A stretch of DNA of 64,000 bases from contig NZ_CP031834.1 of the NCBI RefSeq assembly GCF_003590645.1, positions 248,001-312,000 on the forward strand, read 5' to 3'. The position numbers and the translations under genes are program-made. The notes beneath the pieces are model-generated. The model was not told the origin of the DNA. It was given only the letters and a program-made list of their open reading frames with translations, and did not search any database. Numbering within the stretch: position 1 is the first letter of the stretch; every line of letters begins with the position of its first letter. This DNA comes from Mesorhizobium sp. DCY119 (GTDB taxonomy: Bacteria; Pseudomonadota; Alphaproteobacteria; Rhizobiales; Rhizobiaceae). Positions 1 to 8,757 of the stretch are shown here, one piece after another.

Positions 1-1
1 G

Positions 2-313
2 GTGTCTGCGACCGGCCAGGTGGCCGGCGGCGCGAATGTGATCGCATTTACCACCGGGCGAGGATCGTGCTTCGGCTGCCGGCCGACGCCCTCGATCAAG
101 CTTGCCAGCAACTCGGCGCTGTTCCGCTCCATGGAGGAGGACATGGACATCGACTGCGGGCGCATCGCATCCGGGGAGATCGGCGTTGCCGAACTCGGCC
201 GCGAAATCTTCGACCTGATCGTGGAGACGGCATCCGGCCGCAAGACCAAAAGCGAACTCTTCGGCTACGGCGACAATGAATTCGTGCCGTGGCACCTTGG
301 CGCGACGCTTTAG
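2..313 (+). CDS. C-terminal part of a UxaA-family sugar-acid dehydratase (5' end outside window)
   Basis: Only the last 103 residues are present; the reading frame is open to the left edge, so this is a fragment by truncation of the window and not a pseudogene. The sequence with TTGRGSCFGC followed by PTPSIKLASN and a closing helical tail is typical of the C-terminal domain of altronate/galactarate dehydratases (UxaA/GarD). It lies 56 bases before an aldo/keto reductase, fucose mutarotase, importer and lactonase on the same strand, so I infer that here it dehydrates L-fuconate (or a related 6-deoxy aldonate) to the 2-keto-3-deoxy acid, as proposed for the UxaA-like proteins of Campylobacter fucose loci. 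The substrate cannot be read from the fragment. Confidence 0.8.
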   Translation: MSATGQVAGGANVIAFTTGRGSCFGCRPTPSIKLASNSALFRSMEEDMDIDCGRIASGEIGVAELGREIFDLIVETASGRKTKSELFGYGDNEFVPWHLGATL

Positions 314-369
314 AGACTGCGCCAGCATCGACAAGGCCGGGAAACGGCTTGGACTTCGGGAGGACATCG

Positions 370-1386
370 ATGAAGAAACGCCGCATCGGCGAAACAGCAC
401 TTGAGGTCACCGAATTCAGCTTCGGCGGCGCCTCTCTGGGCAATCTTTACCAGGCGGTATCGGAGGCCGATGCAGCGGCTGTGCTCGATGCAGCCTGGAC
501 GTCGGGCATACGCTATTTCGACACGGCACCGCATTACGGGTTCGGCCTTTCGGAACGCCGTTTCGGCGACTATTTGCGCCACAAGCCGCGCGATCAATAT
601 GTGCTCTCGACCAAGGTCGGCCGCCTGTTGACGCCTGCGCCCGCCGATCAGGTACCGAACCTCGGCTTTGTCGATCCGCTGCCCTTCAAGCTGCAATATG
701 ACTACAGCTATGACGGCATCATGCGATCGGTCGATTTCAGCTATGCCCGCCTTGGCCTCAACCGCATCGACATCCTCTATGTCCACGATATCGGCGTCTA
801 CACCCACGGCGTTGAGACGACCAAGGCGCATCTGCGCCAGTTTCTCGATGGCGGCGTAAAGGCTCTCGAGGAATTGAAATCGGCCGGCGTGATCTCGGCC
901 TACGGTCTCGGCGTCAACGAGGTCGAAATCTGCCTCGAGGTGATGCGGCGCGCGCCGCTCGACTGCATCCTTCTCGCCGGGCGCTATTCCCTGCTCGACA
1001 GGTCCGCAGAGGCGGAGCTCATTCCGCTGTGCCGGCAGAAGAAGACCTCGCTCGTCATCGGCGGTGCTTTCAATTCGGGCATACTGGCGACAGGCGCCAA
1101 GCCGGGGGCTAATTTCGACTATGGCCCGGCTTCGCCGGATATCCTTGCCAAGGTCGCGGCCATGGAAGCGATTGCTTCGAGGGGCGGCTATCCGCTGGCG
1201 GCGGCGGCGATGCAGTTTCCCCTGCATGAGCCGGCTGTCGCGACGGTGCTTATCGGCACCGCCAAGACATCTAGTCTCCTGCGCAACATGGAGCTGCCAA
1301 AGGCCCACGTTCCTGAAGATGACTATGAGAAATACGCGCCGCATACGACGGTTCAGCCGCCGCTGACAGGAGCCGTGCGCGAATGA
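370..1386 (+). CDS. Aldo/keto reductase, probable L-fucose (aldose) 1-dehydrogenase
   Basis: A 338-residue aldo/keto reductase. The tetrad is visible: Asp51 and Tyr56 in FDTAPHYG, Lys82 in LSTKVG, His139 in YVHD. The family is the D-threo-aldose/L-fucose dehydrogenase and pyridoxal 4-dehydrogenase group, which oxidises the anomeric carbon of the free sugar to the lactone with NAD(P)+. An upstream in-frame extension from 289 exists, but the ATG at 370 follows a GGGAGGA ribosome site and gives the family N-terminus (MKKRRIG), so I start there. With FucU and the lactonase downstream it would perform the first oxidation of an imported 6-deoxy sugar. The cofactor and exact sugar are not determined. 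Confidence 0.85.
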   Translation: MKKRRIGETALEVTEFSFGGASLGNLYQAVSEADAAAVLDAAWTSGIRYFDTAPHYGFGLSERRFGDYLRHKPRDQYVLSTKVGRLLTPAPADQVPNLGFVDPLPFKLQYDYSYDGIMRSVDFSYARLGLNRIDILYVHDIGVYTHGVETTKAHLRQFLDGGVKALEELKSAGVISAYGLGVNEVEICLEVMRRAPLDCILLAGRYSLLDRSAEAELIPLCRQKKTSLVIGGAFNSGILATGAKPGANFDYGPASPDILAKVAAMEAIASRGGYPLAAAAMQFPLHEPAVATVLIGTAKTSSLLRNMELPKAHVPEDDYEKYAPHTTVQPPLTGAVRE

Positions 1387-1453
1387 GACAACGCCAACCC
1401 TCTCGCGGCAGAGCGCGCGCCTCCCTTTCCGCCTTAACCCTGGAGCTTGCCTG

Positions 1454-1903
1454 ATGCTGCGTGGAATTCACCCCTTGCTCGGACCCGAACTGCTACATGC
1501 GCTGCGCACCATGGGCCATGGCGACGAGATCGTGATTGCCGATGCGAATTTCCCGGCCAGCACGCTCGGCTGCCCTGTCGTCCGCGCCGACGGCGTGCTC
1601 GCCGAACCGCTGCTGGCAGCGATCCTGACGCATTTTCCGCTCGACACATTCGCGCCAGCGTCAGCGTTCCGGATGGCGATGGTGGATACGCCGGATGTCG
1701 TGCCGCCGGTCTGCGTCTCGTTCCAGAAGATCATCACCCGCCTCGCCGGTGATTTCCCGGTCGAGCCGCTTGAGCGCTTCGCCTTTTACGAGCGCTCGCG
1801 CAAGGCCGCCTATGTGGTCGCCACGGGCGAATTGCAGCTCTACGCAAATGTCATCCTGAAGAAAGGCGTGGTGCGCAAGGAGGAGCTGGCGCAGTTCGGA
1901 TGA
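1454..1903 (+). CDS. fucU: L-fucose mutarotase (RbsD/FucU family)
   Basis: A 149-residue protein of the RbsD/FucU family, full length. The family core GHGDEIVIADANFPA is at residues 21-35 and the C-terminal FYERSRKAAYVVATGE segment carries conserved aromatic and basic active-site positions. FucU interconverts alpha and beta anomers of L-fucose; the anomer is what the neighbouring dehydrogenase acts on, which explains a mutarotase inside a dehydrogenase/lactonase operon. RbsD-like activity on ribose is the alternative, but the longer FucU-type sequence and the neighbours favour fucose. Confidence 0.87.
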   Translation: MLRGIHPLLGPELLHALRTMGHGDEIVIADANFPASTLGCPVVRADGVLAEPLLAAILTHFPLDTFAPASAFRMAMVDTPDVVPPVCVSFQKIITRLAGDFPVEPLERFAFYERSRKAAYVVATGELQLYANVILKKGVVRKEELAQFG

Positions 1904-1924
1904 ACCGCGCGACGGGGGAACATA

Positions 1925-1952
1925 AATTCCATCTTGACCTATCGATGGAATT
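1925..1952. promoter_or_regulatory. Inverted repeat, candidate operator before the fucose-type importer
   Basis: AATTCCATC at 1925-1933 and its exact complement GATGGAATT at 1944-1952 are separated by 10 bases. It lies in the 278-base gap between fucU and the binding-protein gene, the only large gap in this operon, so a separate controlled promoter for the transport genes is plausible. The regulator is not in the window. A second, weaker copy of the half site (CATCGCTGGAA) follows at about 1960. Confidence 0.5.
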
Positions 1953-2181
1953 AATATTTCATCGCTGGAACGGGAGGGGCTAGAGCCTCCACAGACGATC
2001 GCAGGCCGAGGCACAGCATCGTTATCGGCGCCGAAGAGGGCCATGAAACGCCGCTTGCAACACCTTCAGGAATGGACTAACAAAAACGTGCATCTGTTTT
2101 TTATCTATAAAGTCCGGTTTGGAGACGCCTAGCCGAACCGTAGCGAACAGCACTGCAACAGGCGATTTAGGGAGGAACCTA

Positions 2182-3177
2182 ATGAAATTCGTCAATGCAC
2201 TGATCAACCGCCGCAGCTTCGTCGCGCTGGCGACGGCCACCGCCATGCTCGGCCTTGCGCCGACCTTGCCGGCATCGGCCGCCGACGTGACCATTCCGAT
2301 CATCGTCAAGGACACGACCTCGTTCTACTGGCAGATCGTGCTGGCCGGCGCCCGCAAGGCAGGCAAGGATCTCGGCGTCAGCGTGCCGGAACTCGGCGCG
2401 CAGGCTGAAACCGACGTCAACGGCCAGATCTCGATCCTCGAAAACGCCGTCGCCGGCAATCCGGCGGCAATCGTCATCTCGCCCACCGAAGCCAAGGCGC
2501 TCGGCAAGCCGATCGACGAGGCGGCAAGCAAGGTGAAGATCATCGGCATTGATTCCGGCGCCGACTCCAAGGCCTTCACCTCGTTCCTGACCACCGACAA
2601 CGTCCAGGGTGGACGCGTCGCAGCCGACGGTCTGGCAGCCGCGATCGGCGAAGCCAATGGCGGCAAGGTCGAGGGCAAGGTCGCCCTCATCACCGCACTG
2701 CCGGGTGCCGGTTCGCTCGAGCAGCGCGCCGAGGGCTTCAAGGAGCAGCTCAAGGCCAAGTATCCGGGCCTGGAACTGGTTGCCGACAAATATGCCGACG
2801 GCCAGGCCACGACCGGCCTGAACATCGCCACCGACCTGATCACCGCCAATCCTGACCTGAAAGGCATCTTCGCCTCCAACTTGATCATGGCGCAGGGCGT
2901 CGGTCAGGCGATCGCGGAAAACAACCTTGCCGGCAAGGTGGCGCTGATCGGTTTCGACAGCGACGACAAGCTGATCAAGTTCCTCAATGACGGCGTCATC
3001 TCCGGCCTCGTCGTTCAGGACCCCTACCGGATGGGCTATGACGGCATCAAGACCGCGCTTGCCGCATCCAAGGGCGAGAAGGTCGAGGCCAATGTCGACA
3101 CCGGCGCCAATCTGGTGACGAAGGCCAACATGGCCGACGAGAAGATCAACGCCCTGCTGAACCCGAAGCTCGACTAA
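2182..3177 (+). CDS. Sugar ABC transporter periplasmic binding protein (RbsB type), fucose-type operon
   Basis: A 331-residue periplasmic binding protein of the ribose/galactose (peripla_BP_4) class. An N-terminal signal peptide (MKFVNALINRRSFVALATAT, then a hydrophobic stretch ending ASA) is expected to be cut near residue 34. The mature part has the alternating Rossmann lobes of this class, for example KDTTSFYWQIVLAGARKAG at its start and VALIGFDSDDKLIKFL near the hinge. The ATG at 2182 follows GGGAGGAACCTA and is preferred over an in-frame extension from 2119. The ATPase and permease genes follow, so it delivers the sugar used by the surrounding enzymes, by context L-fucose. Confidence 0.9.
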   Translation: MKFVNALINRRSFVALATATAMLGLAPTLPASAADVTIPIIVKDTTSFYWQIVLAGARKAGKDLGVSVPELGAQAETDVNGQISILENAVAGNPAAIVISPTEAKALGKPIDEAASKVKIIGIDSGADSKAFTSFLTTDNVQGGRVAADGLAAAIGEANGGKVEGKVALITALPGAGSLEQRAEGFKEQLKAKYPGLELVADKYADGQATTGLNIATDLITANPDLKGIFASNLIMAQGVGQAIAENNLAGKVALIGFDSDDKLIKFLNDGVISGLVVQDPYRMGYDGIKTALAASKGEKVEANVDTGANLVTKANMADEKINALLNPKLD

Positions 3178-3187
3178 CAACAGCTAA

Positions 3188-3318
3188 GTCGAGATGCCCC
3201 TCACCCTTACCCTCTCCCCGTGAAGAATGGGGAGAGGGAGGCGTCGGCGTAGGAGCTTCTTTCTTCTCCCGCCCTGCGGGAAGAAGGTGCCGGTAGGCGG
3301 ACGAGGGGCAGACTCGAC
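3188..3318. repeat. Intergenic palindromic element, family A (TGCCCCTC arms)
   Basis: Outer arms GTCGAGATGCCCCTC (3188-3202) and GAGGGGCAGACTCGAC (3303-3318) pair with a small bulge. Inside are a perfect 10-bp hairpin (CCCTCTCCCC at 3210-3219 with GGGGAGAGGG at 3229-3238) and a second hairpin around CTTCTCCCGC. It resembles the mosaic palindromic elements of Rhizobiales (RIME-like). A related copy with the same outer arms is at 54560-54725. It sits between the binding-protein gene and the ATPase gene, where such hairpins often protect the upstream part of the mRNA; that effect is inferred. Confidence 0.75.
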
Positions 3319-3387
3319 CTGCAACGGAAACGGGCTAGGATGGGCATGTCGCCGGCGTTGCCGCGCATGCCAATCGGGAGGATTGTC

Positions 3388-4923
3388 ATGATATTATCGA
3401 CACTTGACGGTCACGACCACCCGGCGCCCGACGCCGCGGTGCCCGGCCAGCCGATCCTGGAACTGAAGGGGCTGGAAAAGAAATATGTCGGCACCCATGC
3501 GCTAAAACCCGTCGACCTCGCCTTCAAGGCCGGTGAAATCCACGCCATCGTCGGCGAGAACGGTGCCGGCAAATCTACACTGATAAAGCTTCTGACCGGC
3601 GTCATCCCGCGCACCTCGGGCGAGGTGCTATGGGACGGCAAGCCGGTCGCGCTGGCAACGCCCAACGAGGCGATCGCGCTCGGCATCAACGCCGTGCACC
3701 AGGAGGTGGTGCTATGCCGCCACCTGACGGTCGCCGCCAACATGTTCCTCGGCGAGGAAGACACCCGCTTCGGCATGCTGCAGGGCCGCACCATGGTGCA
3801 GCGAGCGCAGAAGATCATTGACGATCTCGGCTTTAACCTGCCGGCGCATGTCATGCTCGGCGATCTCACCATCGGCCAGCAGCAACTCATCGCGGCCGCA
3901 CGCGCCACCATACGCGGCACGCGCTTCCTGATCTTCGACGAACCCACCGCTTATCTCACCCGCAAGGAGACCGAGCAGCTTTTCGCGCTGATCCGGCGGC
4001 TGGAGGCCGAAGGCGTCACCATCGTCTATATCAGCCACCGCATGGAAGAGGTTTTCGAGCTGGCGAGCCGTGTTTCGGTGCTGCGCGACGGCACGCTGGT
4101 CGGCACCCGCAACATTTCCGAGACCGACGATGCCGAGCTGGTGCGGATGATGATCAACCGCTCGATCGAGCAGATCTACCACAAGGACAAATTCGAGCCG
4201 GGCGAGACGATCGTCGAGGCGAAGAACCTGTCCGGCAAGGGTTTCGAGGACGTTTCGCTTTCCGTGCGGGCGGGCGAGATCGTCGGGCTCTACGGGTTGA
4301 TTGGAGCGGGCCGCAGCGAATTCGTACTGACGCTCTATGGCCGCGAAAAGAAGAGCGCCGGCGAGGTTTTCTGGAACGGCAAGCCGGCAAACATCCGCAA
4401 CGAGCACGACGCGATGAAGCTCGGCATGGCGCTGGCGCCGGAAAGCCGGCGCGACCAGGGCCTTTGCCTCAATCTGTCGGTCGGCACAAATCTCAACCTG
4501 CCCATCTACAAGCGCATCAGCAGCAAGCTTTTGATTTCCGGCGCGCAGGAAAAGTCGCATGCCGAGCGCCAGATCGGCGGGCTGCGCATCAAGACGGCGG
4601 GCCGGCACGCGCTGGCTTCCAGCCTGTCGGGCGGCAACCAGCAGAAGATCGTGATCGGCAAATGGCTCAACCACGGCGCCAAGCTCTTCATTTTCGACGA
4701 ACCGACCGTGGGCGTCGATGTCGGCACCAAGGCGGAAATCTACCGCCTGTTCTCGACCCTGCTTTCGAAGGGCGCGGGCATCATCCTGATCTCGTCCTAT
4801 CTGCCGGAAGTCTATGAGCTGGCCGACACGCTGCACGTGTTCCGGCGCGGGCGGCTGGTGGCAAGCCATGCCCATGGACAGGCAAGCCACGAAGAAGTCC
4901 TGACCGAAGCAATCGGCGTGTGA
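3388..4923 (+). CDS. Sugar ABC transporter ATP-binding protein, two nucleotide-binding domains (RbsA type)
   Basis: A 511-residue protein with two fused ABC domains. Domain 1 has Walker A GENGAGKST at residues 56-64 and Walker B FLIFDEPTA. Domain 2 has the degenerate Walker A GLIGAGRSE and the usual signature LSGGNQQKIVIGKWL, typical of ribose/galactose importers. The domain 1 signature reads LTIGQQQLIAAAR and departs from LSGGQ, as often happens in one half of this family. The ATG at 3388 is preceded by GGGAGG at about 3377; the earlier in-frame ATG at 3340 lacks a ribosome site. It energises import together with the adjacent binding protein and permease. Confidence 0.92.
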   Translation: MILSTLDGHDHPAPDAAVPGQPILELKGLEKKYVGTHALKPVDLAFKAGEIHAIVGENGAGKSTLIKLLTGVIPRTSGEVLWDGKPVALATPNEAIALGINAVHQEVVLCRHLTVAANMFLGEEDTRFGMLQGRTMVQRAQKIIDDLGFNLPAHVMLGDLTIGQQQLIAAARATIRGTRFLIFDEPTAYLTRKETEQLFALIRRLEAEGVTIVYISHRMEEVFELASRVSVLRDGTLVGTRNISETDDAELVRMMINRSIEQIYHKDKFEPGETIVEAKNLSGKGFEDVSLSVRAGEIVGLYGLIGAGRSEFVLTLYGREKKSAGEVFWNGKPANIRNEHDAMKLGMALAPESRRDQGLCLNLSVGTNLNLPIYKRISSKLLISGAQEKSHAERQIGGLRIKTAGRHALASSLSGGNQQKIVIGKWLNHGAKLFIFDEPTVGVDVGTKAEIYRLFSTLLSKGAGIILISSYLPEVYELADTLHVFRRGRLVASHAHGQASHEEVLTEAIGV

Positions 4924-4960
4924 CGCCAAACAAAACCAAAAAGAACGACAGGGAACGCCG

Positions 4961-5932
4961 ATGACCACCAGCACCAAAACGACACCGATCGAGAAGCCGA
5001 AGCGGAATTACAACATCCTTTTCGGATTGACCCTGCTGGCGCTGCTCGTGCTCCTGTGGATCGCCCTTTCGCTGGCCACGCCGAGCTTCGCGTCGGGCAT
5101 CAACATCGCAAATCTCCTGCGGCAGGGCTCGATGATCGCCATCCTCGCGGTCGGGCAGACCTTCGTCATCATCACCGGCGGCATCGACCTTTCCGTCGGC
5201 GCGATCGTCGGCTTCTGCACGGTCACCGTCGCCATGCTCATCAATGCCGGCTTCCCGGTGTGGGTGGCGATACTCGCGACGCTTCTACTCGGCGTGGCAA
5301 TCGGCGTGTTCCATGGCTTCGGCATCGTCAAAATGGGGTTGCCGCCCTTCATCATCACGCTGGCGACGCTGACCTCGCTGCGCGGCATCGGCCTTCTGAT
5401 GACCAACGGCAATTCCATCTCGATCAAGAACGACGCCTTTTCGGAATTCTCGCGCAACTCGTTCCTTGGCGTGCCGAACCTGTTCTGGATGGTGATACTG
5501 GTGGCGATTCCCGCCTATATCTTCCTGCACCACAGCCGCTGGGGGCGCTATCTGTTCTCAGTCGGCTCGAATGCCGAGGCCTCGCGCCTGTCCGGCGTCA
5601 ACGTCAACCGCACCATCTATCTCGCCTATACGCTGTCGGCGCTGTGCGCGGCTTTCGTCGGCGTGCTGCTGGCCTCGCGCATCGGCATCGGCAACCCGAC
5701 GCAGGCCGAGGGCTGGGAACTGCAGGCCATCGCCTCGTCGGTCATCGGCGGCACTTCGCTGTTCGGCGCCATCGGCTCCGTGCATGGGCCGCTGCTCGGC
5801 GCCTTCATCCTGGCGACGATCAACAACGGCGCCAACCTGCTGAACGTCAATTCGTTCTGGCAGCGCATCATCACCGGCGCGCTGATCATCGTCATCGTCT
5901 ATTTCGACGGCCTGCGCCGGCGCGGCAAGTAG
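4961..5932 (+). CDS. Sugar ABC transporter permease (RbsC type), fucose-type operon
   Basis: A 323-residue integral membrane permease of the BPD_transp_2 (RbsC/AraH) class. Multiple hydrophobic helices begin at about residue 20. The conserved family segment GQTFVIITGGIDLSVGAIV lies in the first third, and the late loop with QAEGWELQAIASSVIGGTS before GAIGSVHGPLLGA is the usual site of contact with the ATPase. A single permease gene implies a homodimer in the inner membrane. It starts 37 bases after the ATPase gene and ends 7 bases before the alcohol dehydrogenase gene, so all are probably one transcript. Confidence 0.92.
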   Translation: MTTSTKTTPIEKPKRNYNILFGLTLLALLVLLWIALSLATPSFASGINIANLLRQGSMIAILAVGQTFVIITGGIDLSVGAIVGFCTVTVAMLINAGFPVWVAILATLLLGVAIGVFHGFGIVKMGLPPFIITLATLTSLRGIGLLMTNGNSISIKNDAFSEFSRNSFLGVPNLFWMVILVAIPAYIFLHHSRWGRYLFSVGSNAEASRLSGVNVNRTIYLAYTLSALCAAFVGVLLASRIGIGNPTQAEGWELQAIASSVIGGTSLFGAIGSVHGPLLGAFILATINNGANLLNVNSFWQRIITGALIIVIVYFDGLRRRGK

Positions 5933-5939
5933 GCAGCGC

Positions 5940-6980
5940 ATGAACCGGGCTGTGAAAACGATGCAGGCCTTGGTGTGCCGCGCGCCCGGCGAACTGGTGC
6001 TGGAACAGCGGCCCGCCCCCGGCGAACCGCCCGCCGGCTGGGCGCTGGTGGGCGTCAGCCATGTCGGCATCTGCGGCACCGACTATCATATCTTCGAGGG
6101 CAAGCATCCCTTCCTCGAATATCCGCGCGTCATGGGGCACGAGGTTTCGGGCACGGTGCTGAAAGCCGGCGAAGGCGTTTCGCTGCCGGTCGGCGAGACG
6201 GTCATCGTCAACCCTTACCTCGCCTGCGGCACCTGCATTGCCTGCCGCAAGGGCAAACCGAACTGCTGCACGAAAATCCAGGTGCTCGGTGTCCATACCG
6301 ATGGCGCGATGTGCGAAGAAATCCTCGTCCCGGCCGGCAATCTCTACCCGGCCAATGGGCTTTCTGCCGCCGATGCTGCAACAGTCGAGTTCCTGGCGAT
6401 CGGCGCGCATGCGGTGCGGCGCTCATTGACCCCTTCAGGCTCGCGGGCGCTGGTCATCGGCGCGGGCCCGATCGGCATCGGCACGGCGATCTTTTCACGC
6501 ATCGCCGGGCATGAAGTGACGCTGCTCGACATGAGCGCCGAGCGGCTCGATTTCGCCGCGCGCGAGCTGGGCTTTTCCTCGACCATCGGCCCGGATGTGC
6601 CGGCAGCGGAGGGCGTTTCCCGCGCCACCGGCGGCGAAGGCTTCGACGTGGTGTTCGACGCGACCGGCAACACCGCGTCGATCAAGTCCTCCTTTGCCCA
6701 TGTCGCGCATGGCGGCGCGCTGGTCATCGTCAGCGTGGTCAAGGACGACATCAGTTTTTCGGACCCCGAATTCCACAAGCGCGAGATGATGGTGATCGGC
6801 AGCCGCAACGCGACGCGGGAGGATTTCGACCATGTCGCGGAGTCGATCAGGCGCGGTCTCGTGCCCCTCGACCGGATCGTCACGCATCGCACCACGCTTG
6901 CCGAGGCACCGGGTGACCTCGCACGATGGGCGCATGAAAAATCCGGCCTGATCAAGGCCGTCATCGCCGTCGGCGAATAG
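5940..6980 (+). CDS. Zinc-dependent alcohol dehydrogenase (MDR family) of the sugar-acid pathway
   Basis: A 346-residue medium-chain dehydrogenase. Catalytic zinc ligands are visible as Cys45 in GICGTD and His67-Glu68 in MGHEVSG; structural zinc cysteines are Cys96, Cys99, Cys102 and Cys109 or Cys110. The Rossmann motif GAGPIGIG is intact. Relatives include L-galactonate, L-idonate and sorbitol dehydrogenases. In this operon it could oxidise L-fuconate or its 2-keto-3-deoxy derivative, or handle lactaldehyde; the sequence does not decide. Start at 5940; an internal Met at residue 8 is an alternative. Confidence 0.85.
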   Translation: MNRAVKTMQALVCRAPGELVLEQRPAPGEPPAGWALVGVSHVGICGTDYHIFEGKHPFLEYPRVMGHEVSGTVLKAGEGVSLPVGETVIVNPYLACGTCIACRKGKPNCCTKIQVLGVHTDGAMCEEILVPAGNLYPANGLSAADAATVEFLAIGAHAVRRSLTPSGSRALVIGAGPIGIGTAIFSRIAGHEVTLLDMSAERLDFAARELGFSSTIGPDVPAAEGVSRATGGEGFDVVFDATGNTASIKSSFAHVAHGGALVIVSVVKDDISFSDPEFHKREMMVIGSRNATREDFDHVAESIRRGLVPLDRIVTHRTTLAEAPGDLARWAHEKSGLIKAVIAVGE

Positions 6981-7001
6981 GCGCAATCGCGGAGTTTCAT
7001 C

Positions 7002-7826
7002 GTGAGGATCGACGCACACCAGCATTACTGGAAAATCGCGCGCGGCGACTATGACTGGATGGGACCGCCGGTCGCGCCGATCATCCGCGATTATCTGCCC
7101 GCCGATTTGCAGCCGCACCTGAAGGCTGCCGGCATCGAGAAAACCGTTCTCGTGCAGGCGGCAGCGACGGTGGCGGAAACCGAGTTCATGCTGGAACTCG
7201 CCGAGAGAGAAGCCACGATCGGGGGTGTCGTCGGCTGGATCGACCTCGATGCGCCGGACGCGCCTGCGGTGCTGAAACGGCTGGCCGGCCACCAGAAATT
7301 CCGCGGCATAAGGCCGATGCTGCAGGATATCGACGATACGTTCTTCATCCTCGCCGAGCATCGGGTCGCGGTGCTGGAGGCGCTGCCTTCGCTCGGCCTG
7401 ACTTTCGACGCGCTGGTGCAGCCGCGCCATCTGCCGGTTGTTGCAGCACTTGCCGACCGGCTCCCGGAGCTGAAAATCGTCGTCGATCATGGTGCGAAGC
7501 CTTTCATTGCCATGGGTGTCATCGAGCCATGGGCGAGCGACATGGCGGCGCTGGCAAAGCACCAGAATGTATTCGCCAAGATTTCCGGGCTGTTGACCGA
7601 AGCAGGCGCGGACCGGTCTGCCGCAGCGCTGAAACCCTATGTCGACACCCTGCTGTCGGCATTCGGGCCGGAGCGCCTGATGTTCGGCAGCGACTGGCCG
7701 GTCGTGGAACTGGCTGCCACCTATGACGACTGGTGGCGGATCGCCAATGAGCTGACCGCCGGCTTGAGCGAGGCCGGGCGCAAGGCGATTTTTGGCGGAA
7801 CGGCAGCGAGATTTTACCGGATCTGA
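7002..7826 (+). CDS. Amidohydrolase-family sugar lactonase (L-fucono-lactonase type)
   Basis: A 274-residue member of the amidohydrolase_2 superfamily close to L-fucono-1,5-lactonase and L-rhamnono-lactonase. Putative catalytic residues are His6 and His8 in DAHQHYW, His163 in VDHGAKP and Asp231 in FGSDWPV. It hydrolyses the lactone made by the aldose dehydrogenase to the free aldonate. The start is GTG at 7002, 21 bases after the alcohol dehydrogenase stop; no ATG fits because the family N-terminus begins RIDAHQHYW. It is the last gene of the operon. Confidence 0.87.
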   Translation: MRIDAHQHYWKIARGDYDWMGPPVAPIIRDYLPADLQPHLKAAGIEKTVLVQAAATVAETEFMLELAEREATIGGVVGWIDLDAPDAPAVLKRLAGHQKFRGIRPMLQDIDDTFFILAEHRVAVLEALPSLGLTFDALVQPRHLPVVAALADRLPELKIVVDHGAKPFIAMGVIEPWASDMAALAKHQNVFAKISGLLTEAGADRSAAALKPYVDTLLSAFGPERLMFGSDWPVVELAATYDDWWRIANELTAGLSEAGRKAIFGGTAARFYRI

Positions 7827-7942
7827 TGCCTTGCCCGTTTGAGGTCGGTCGCTGACCTGAGGCGGCCAAACATATGGGCCAGCGGCCTTATTCGCTTGCT
7901 CGGGGCGGATCACGGCGCAATGCTGCCTTCGGAGGATTTTCG

Positions 7943-8590
7943 ATGGACAGCGAAGATGATGCAGAAGCGCGCGGCTATGCTTCTCCGCCCTGTTTCATGC
8001 ACGAGCTGACGCCAGACGGACGCCCCGCCGATCTCGTCGCCTGGACCGACGTGGCGCGCTGGCGCAAGGCCGAACGCAAGCGCCTGATCGACGAGCGCAT
8101 GGCGGTGCCGGCGGAAGAGCGCAGCGCCCGCACGGAGACGATCGCGGCGGCGTTGACCGGCGCGATTGAGAACCCCGAGAAGCAACTGATCGGCATCTAC
8201 TGGCCGTTCAGGGCCGAGCCCGACCTGCGCGGCTGGATGAACGAGATGATAGCGGCAGGCGCAAAGATCGCCCTGCCCGTGGTCATCGAGGCCGGCAGTC
8301 CGCTCGACTATCGCCAATGGGCGCCCGGCGAACCGCTGGAACGCGGCGTGTGGAACATTCTCGTGCCGTCCAATGGGCCGGCGGTTTTTCCGACCGTGGT
8401 GATCGCACCGCTGGTCGGCTTCGACGGCGAAAACTATCGCCTTGGCTATGGCGGCGGCTTCTTCGACCGCACGCTGGCGGCCATGCCGAAGAAGCCGCTG
8501 GTGATCGGCATCGGCTATGCGCAGGCTCGGCTAGCCACGATCTACCCGCAGCCGCATGACATACCGATGGACAGGATCATCACCGGCTAG
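7943..8590 (+). CDS. 5-formyltetrahydrofolate cyclo-ligase
   Basis: A 215-residue protein that converts 5-formyl-THF to 5,10-methenyl-THF with ATP. The family signature LGYGGGFFDRTL is near residues 167-178 and the substrate/ATP segment IGIYWPFRAEPDLR is near 83-96. The ATG at 7943 follows GGAGGATTTTCG and is preferred over an in-frame extension from 7874. The N-terminus is about 35 residues longer than the minimal enzyme. Its location beside the hut locus may be relevant, since histidine degradation in some organisms feeds one-carbon units into folate, but hutG here releases formate instead, so the link is only positional. Confidence 0.88.
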   Translation: MDSEDDAEARGYASPPCFMHELTPDGRPADLVAWTDVARWRKAERKRLIDERMAVPAEERSARTETIAAALTGAIENPEKQLIGIYWPFRAEPDLRGWMNEMIAAGAKIALPVVIEAGSPLDYRQWAPGEPLERGVWNILVPSNGPAVFPTVVIAPLVGFDGENYRLGYGGGFFDRTLAAMPKKPLVIGIGYAQARLATIYPQPHDIPMDRIITG

Positions 8591-8610
8591 GAGACTATTC
8601 GCTAACTCTA

Positions 8611-8715
8611 CCCTGCCGGTCATCTGACGCGGGTTTCTGCGCTTCCGGTGCTCACGTACTTAAATGTACGCTTCGCTCCGGTTCTCGAAGCCCCACGCCA
8701 TATGCCTCGGCAGGG
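8611..8715. terminator. Palindromic element between converging genes, possible bidirectional terminator
   Basis: CCCTGCCG at 8611-8618 pairs with CGGCAGGG at 8708-8715, and ATTCG just outside the left arm matches CGAAT just outside the right. The interior has a second imperfect hairpin around CACGTACTTAAATGTACG. It lies between the cyclo-ligase gene and the convergent hutC gene. It could be a repeat element that also ends transcription in both directions; there is no long T run. Confidence 0.5.
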
Positions 8716-8757
8716 CGAATTATTAAACGGTCTCTAAGCAGCAACGGCGGTCTCGCC

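Noticed and set aside
3188-3318. CRISPR or tandem repeat array
   Set aside because: The repeated blocks are inverted and imperfect with no regular spacers; they are palindromic elements.
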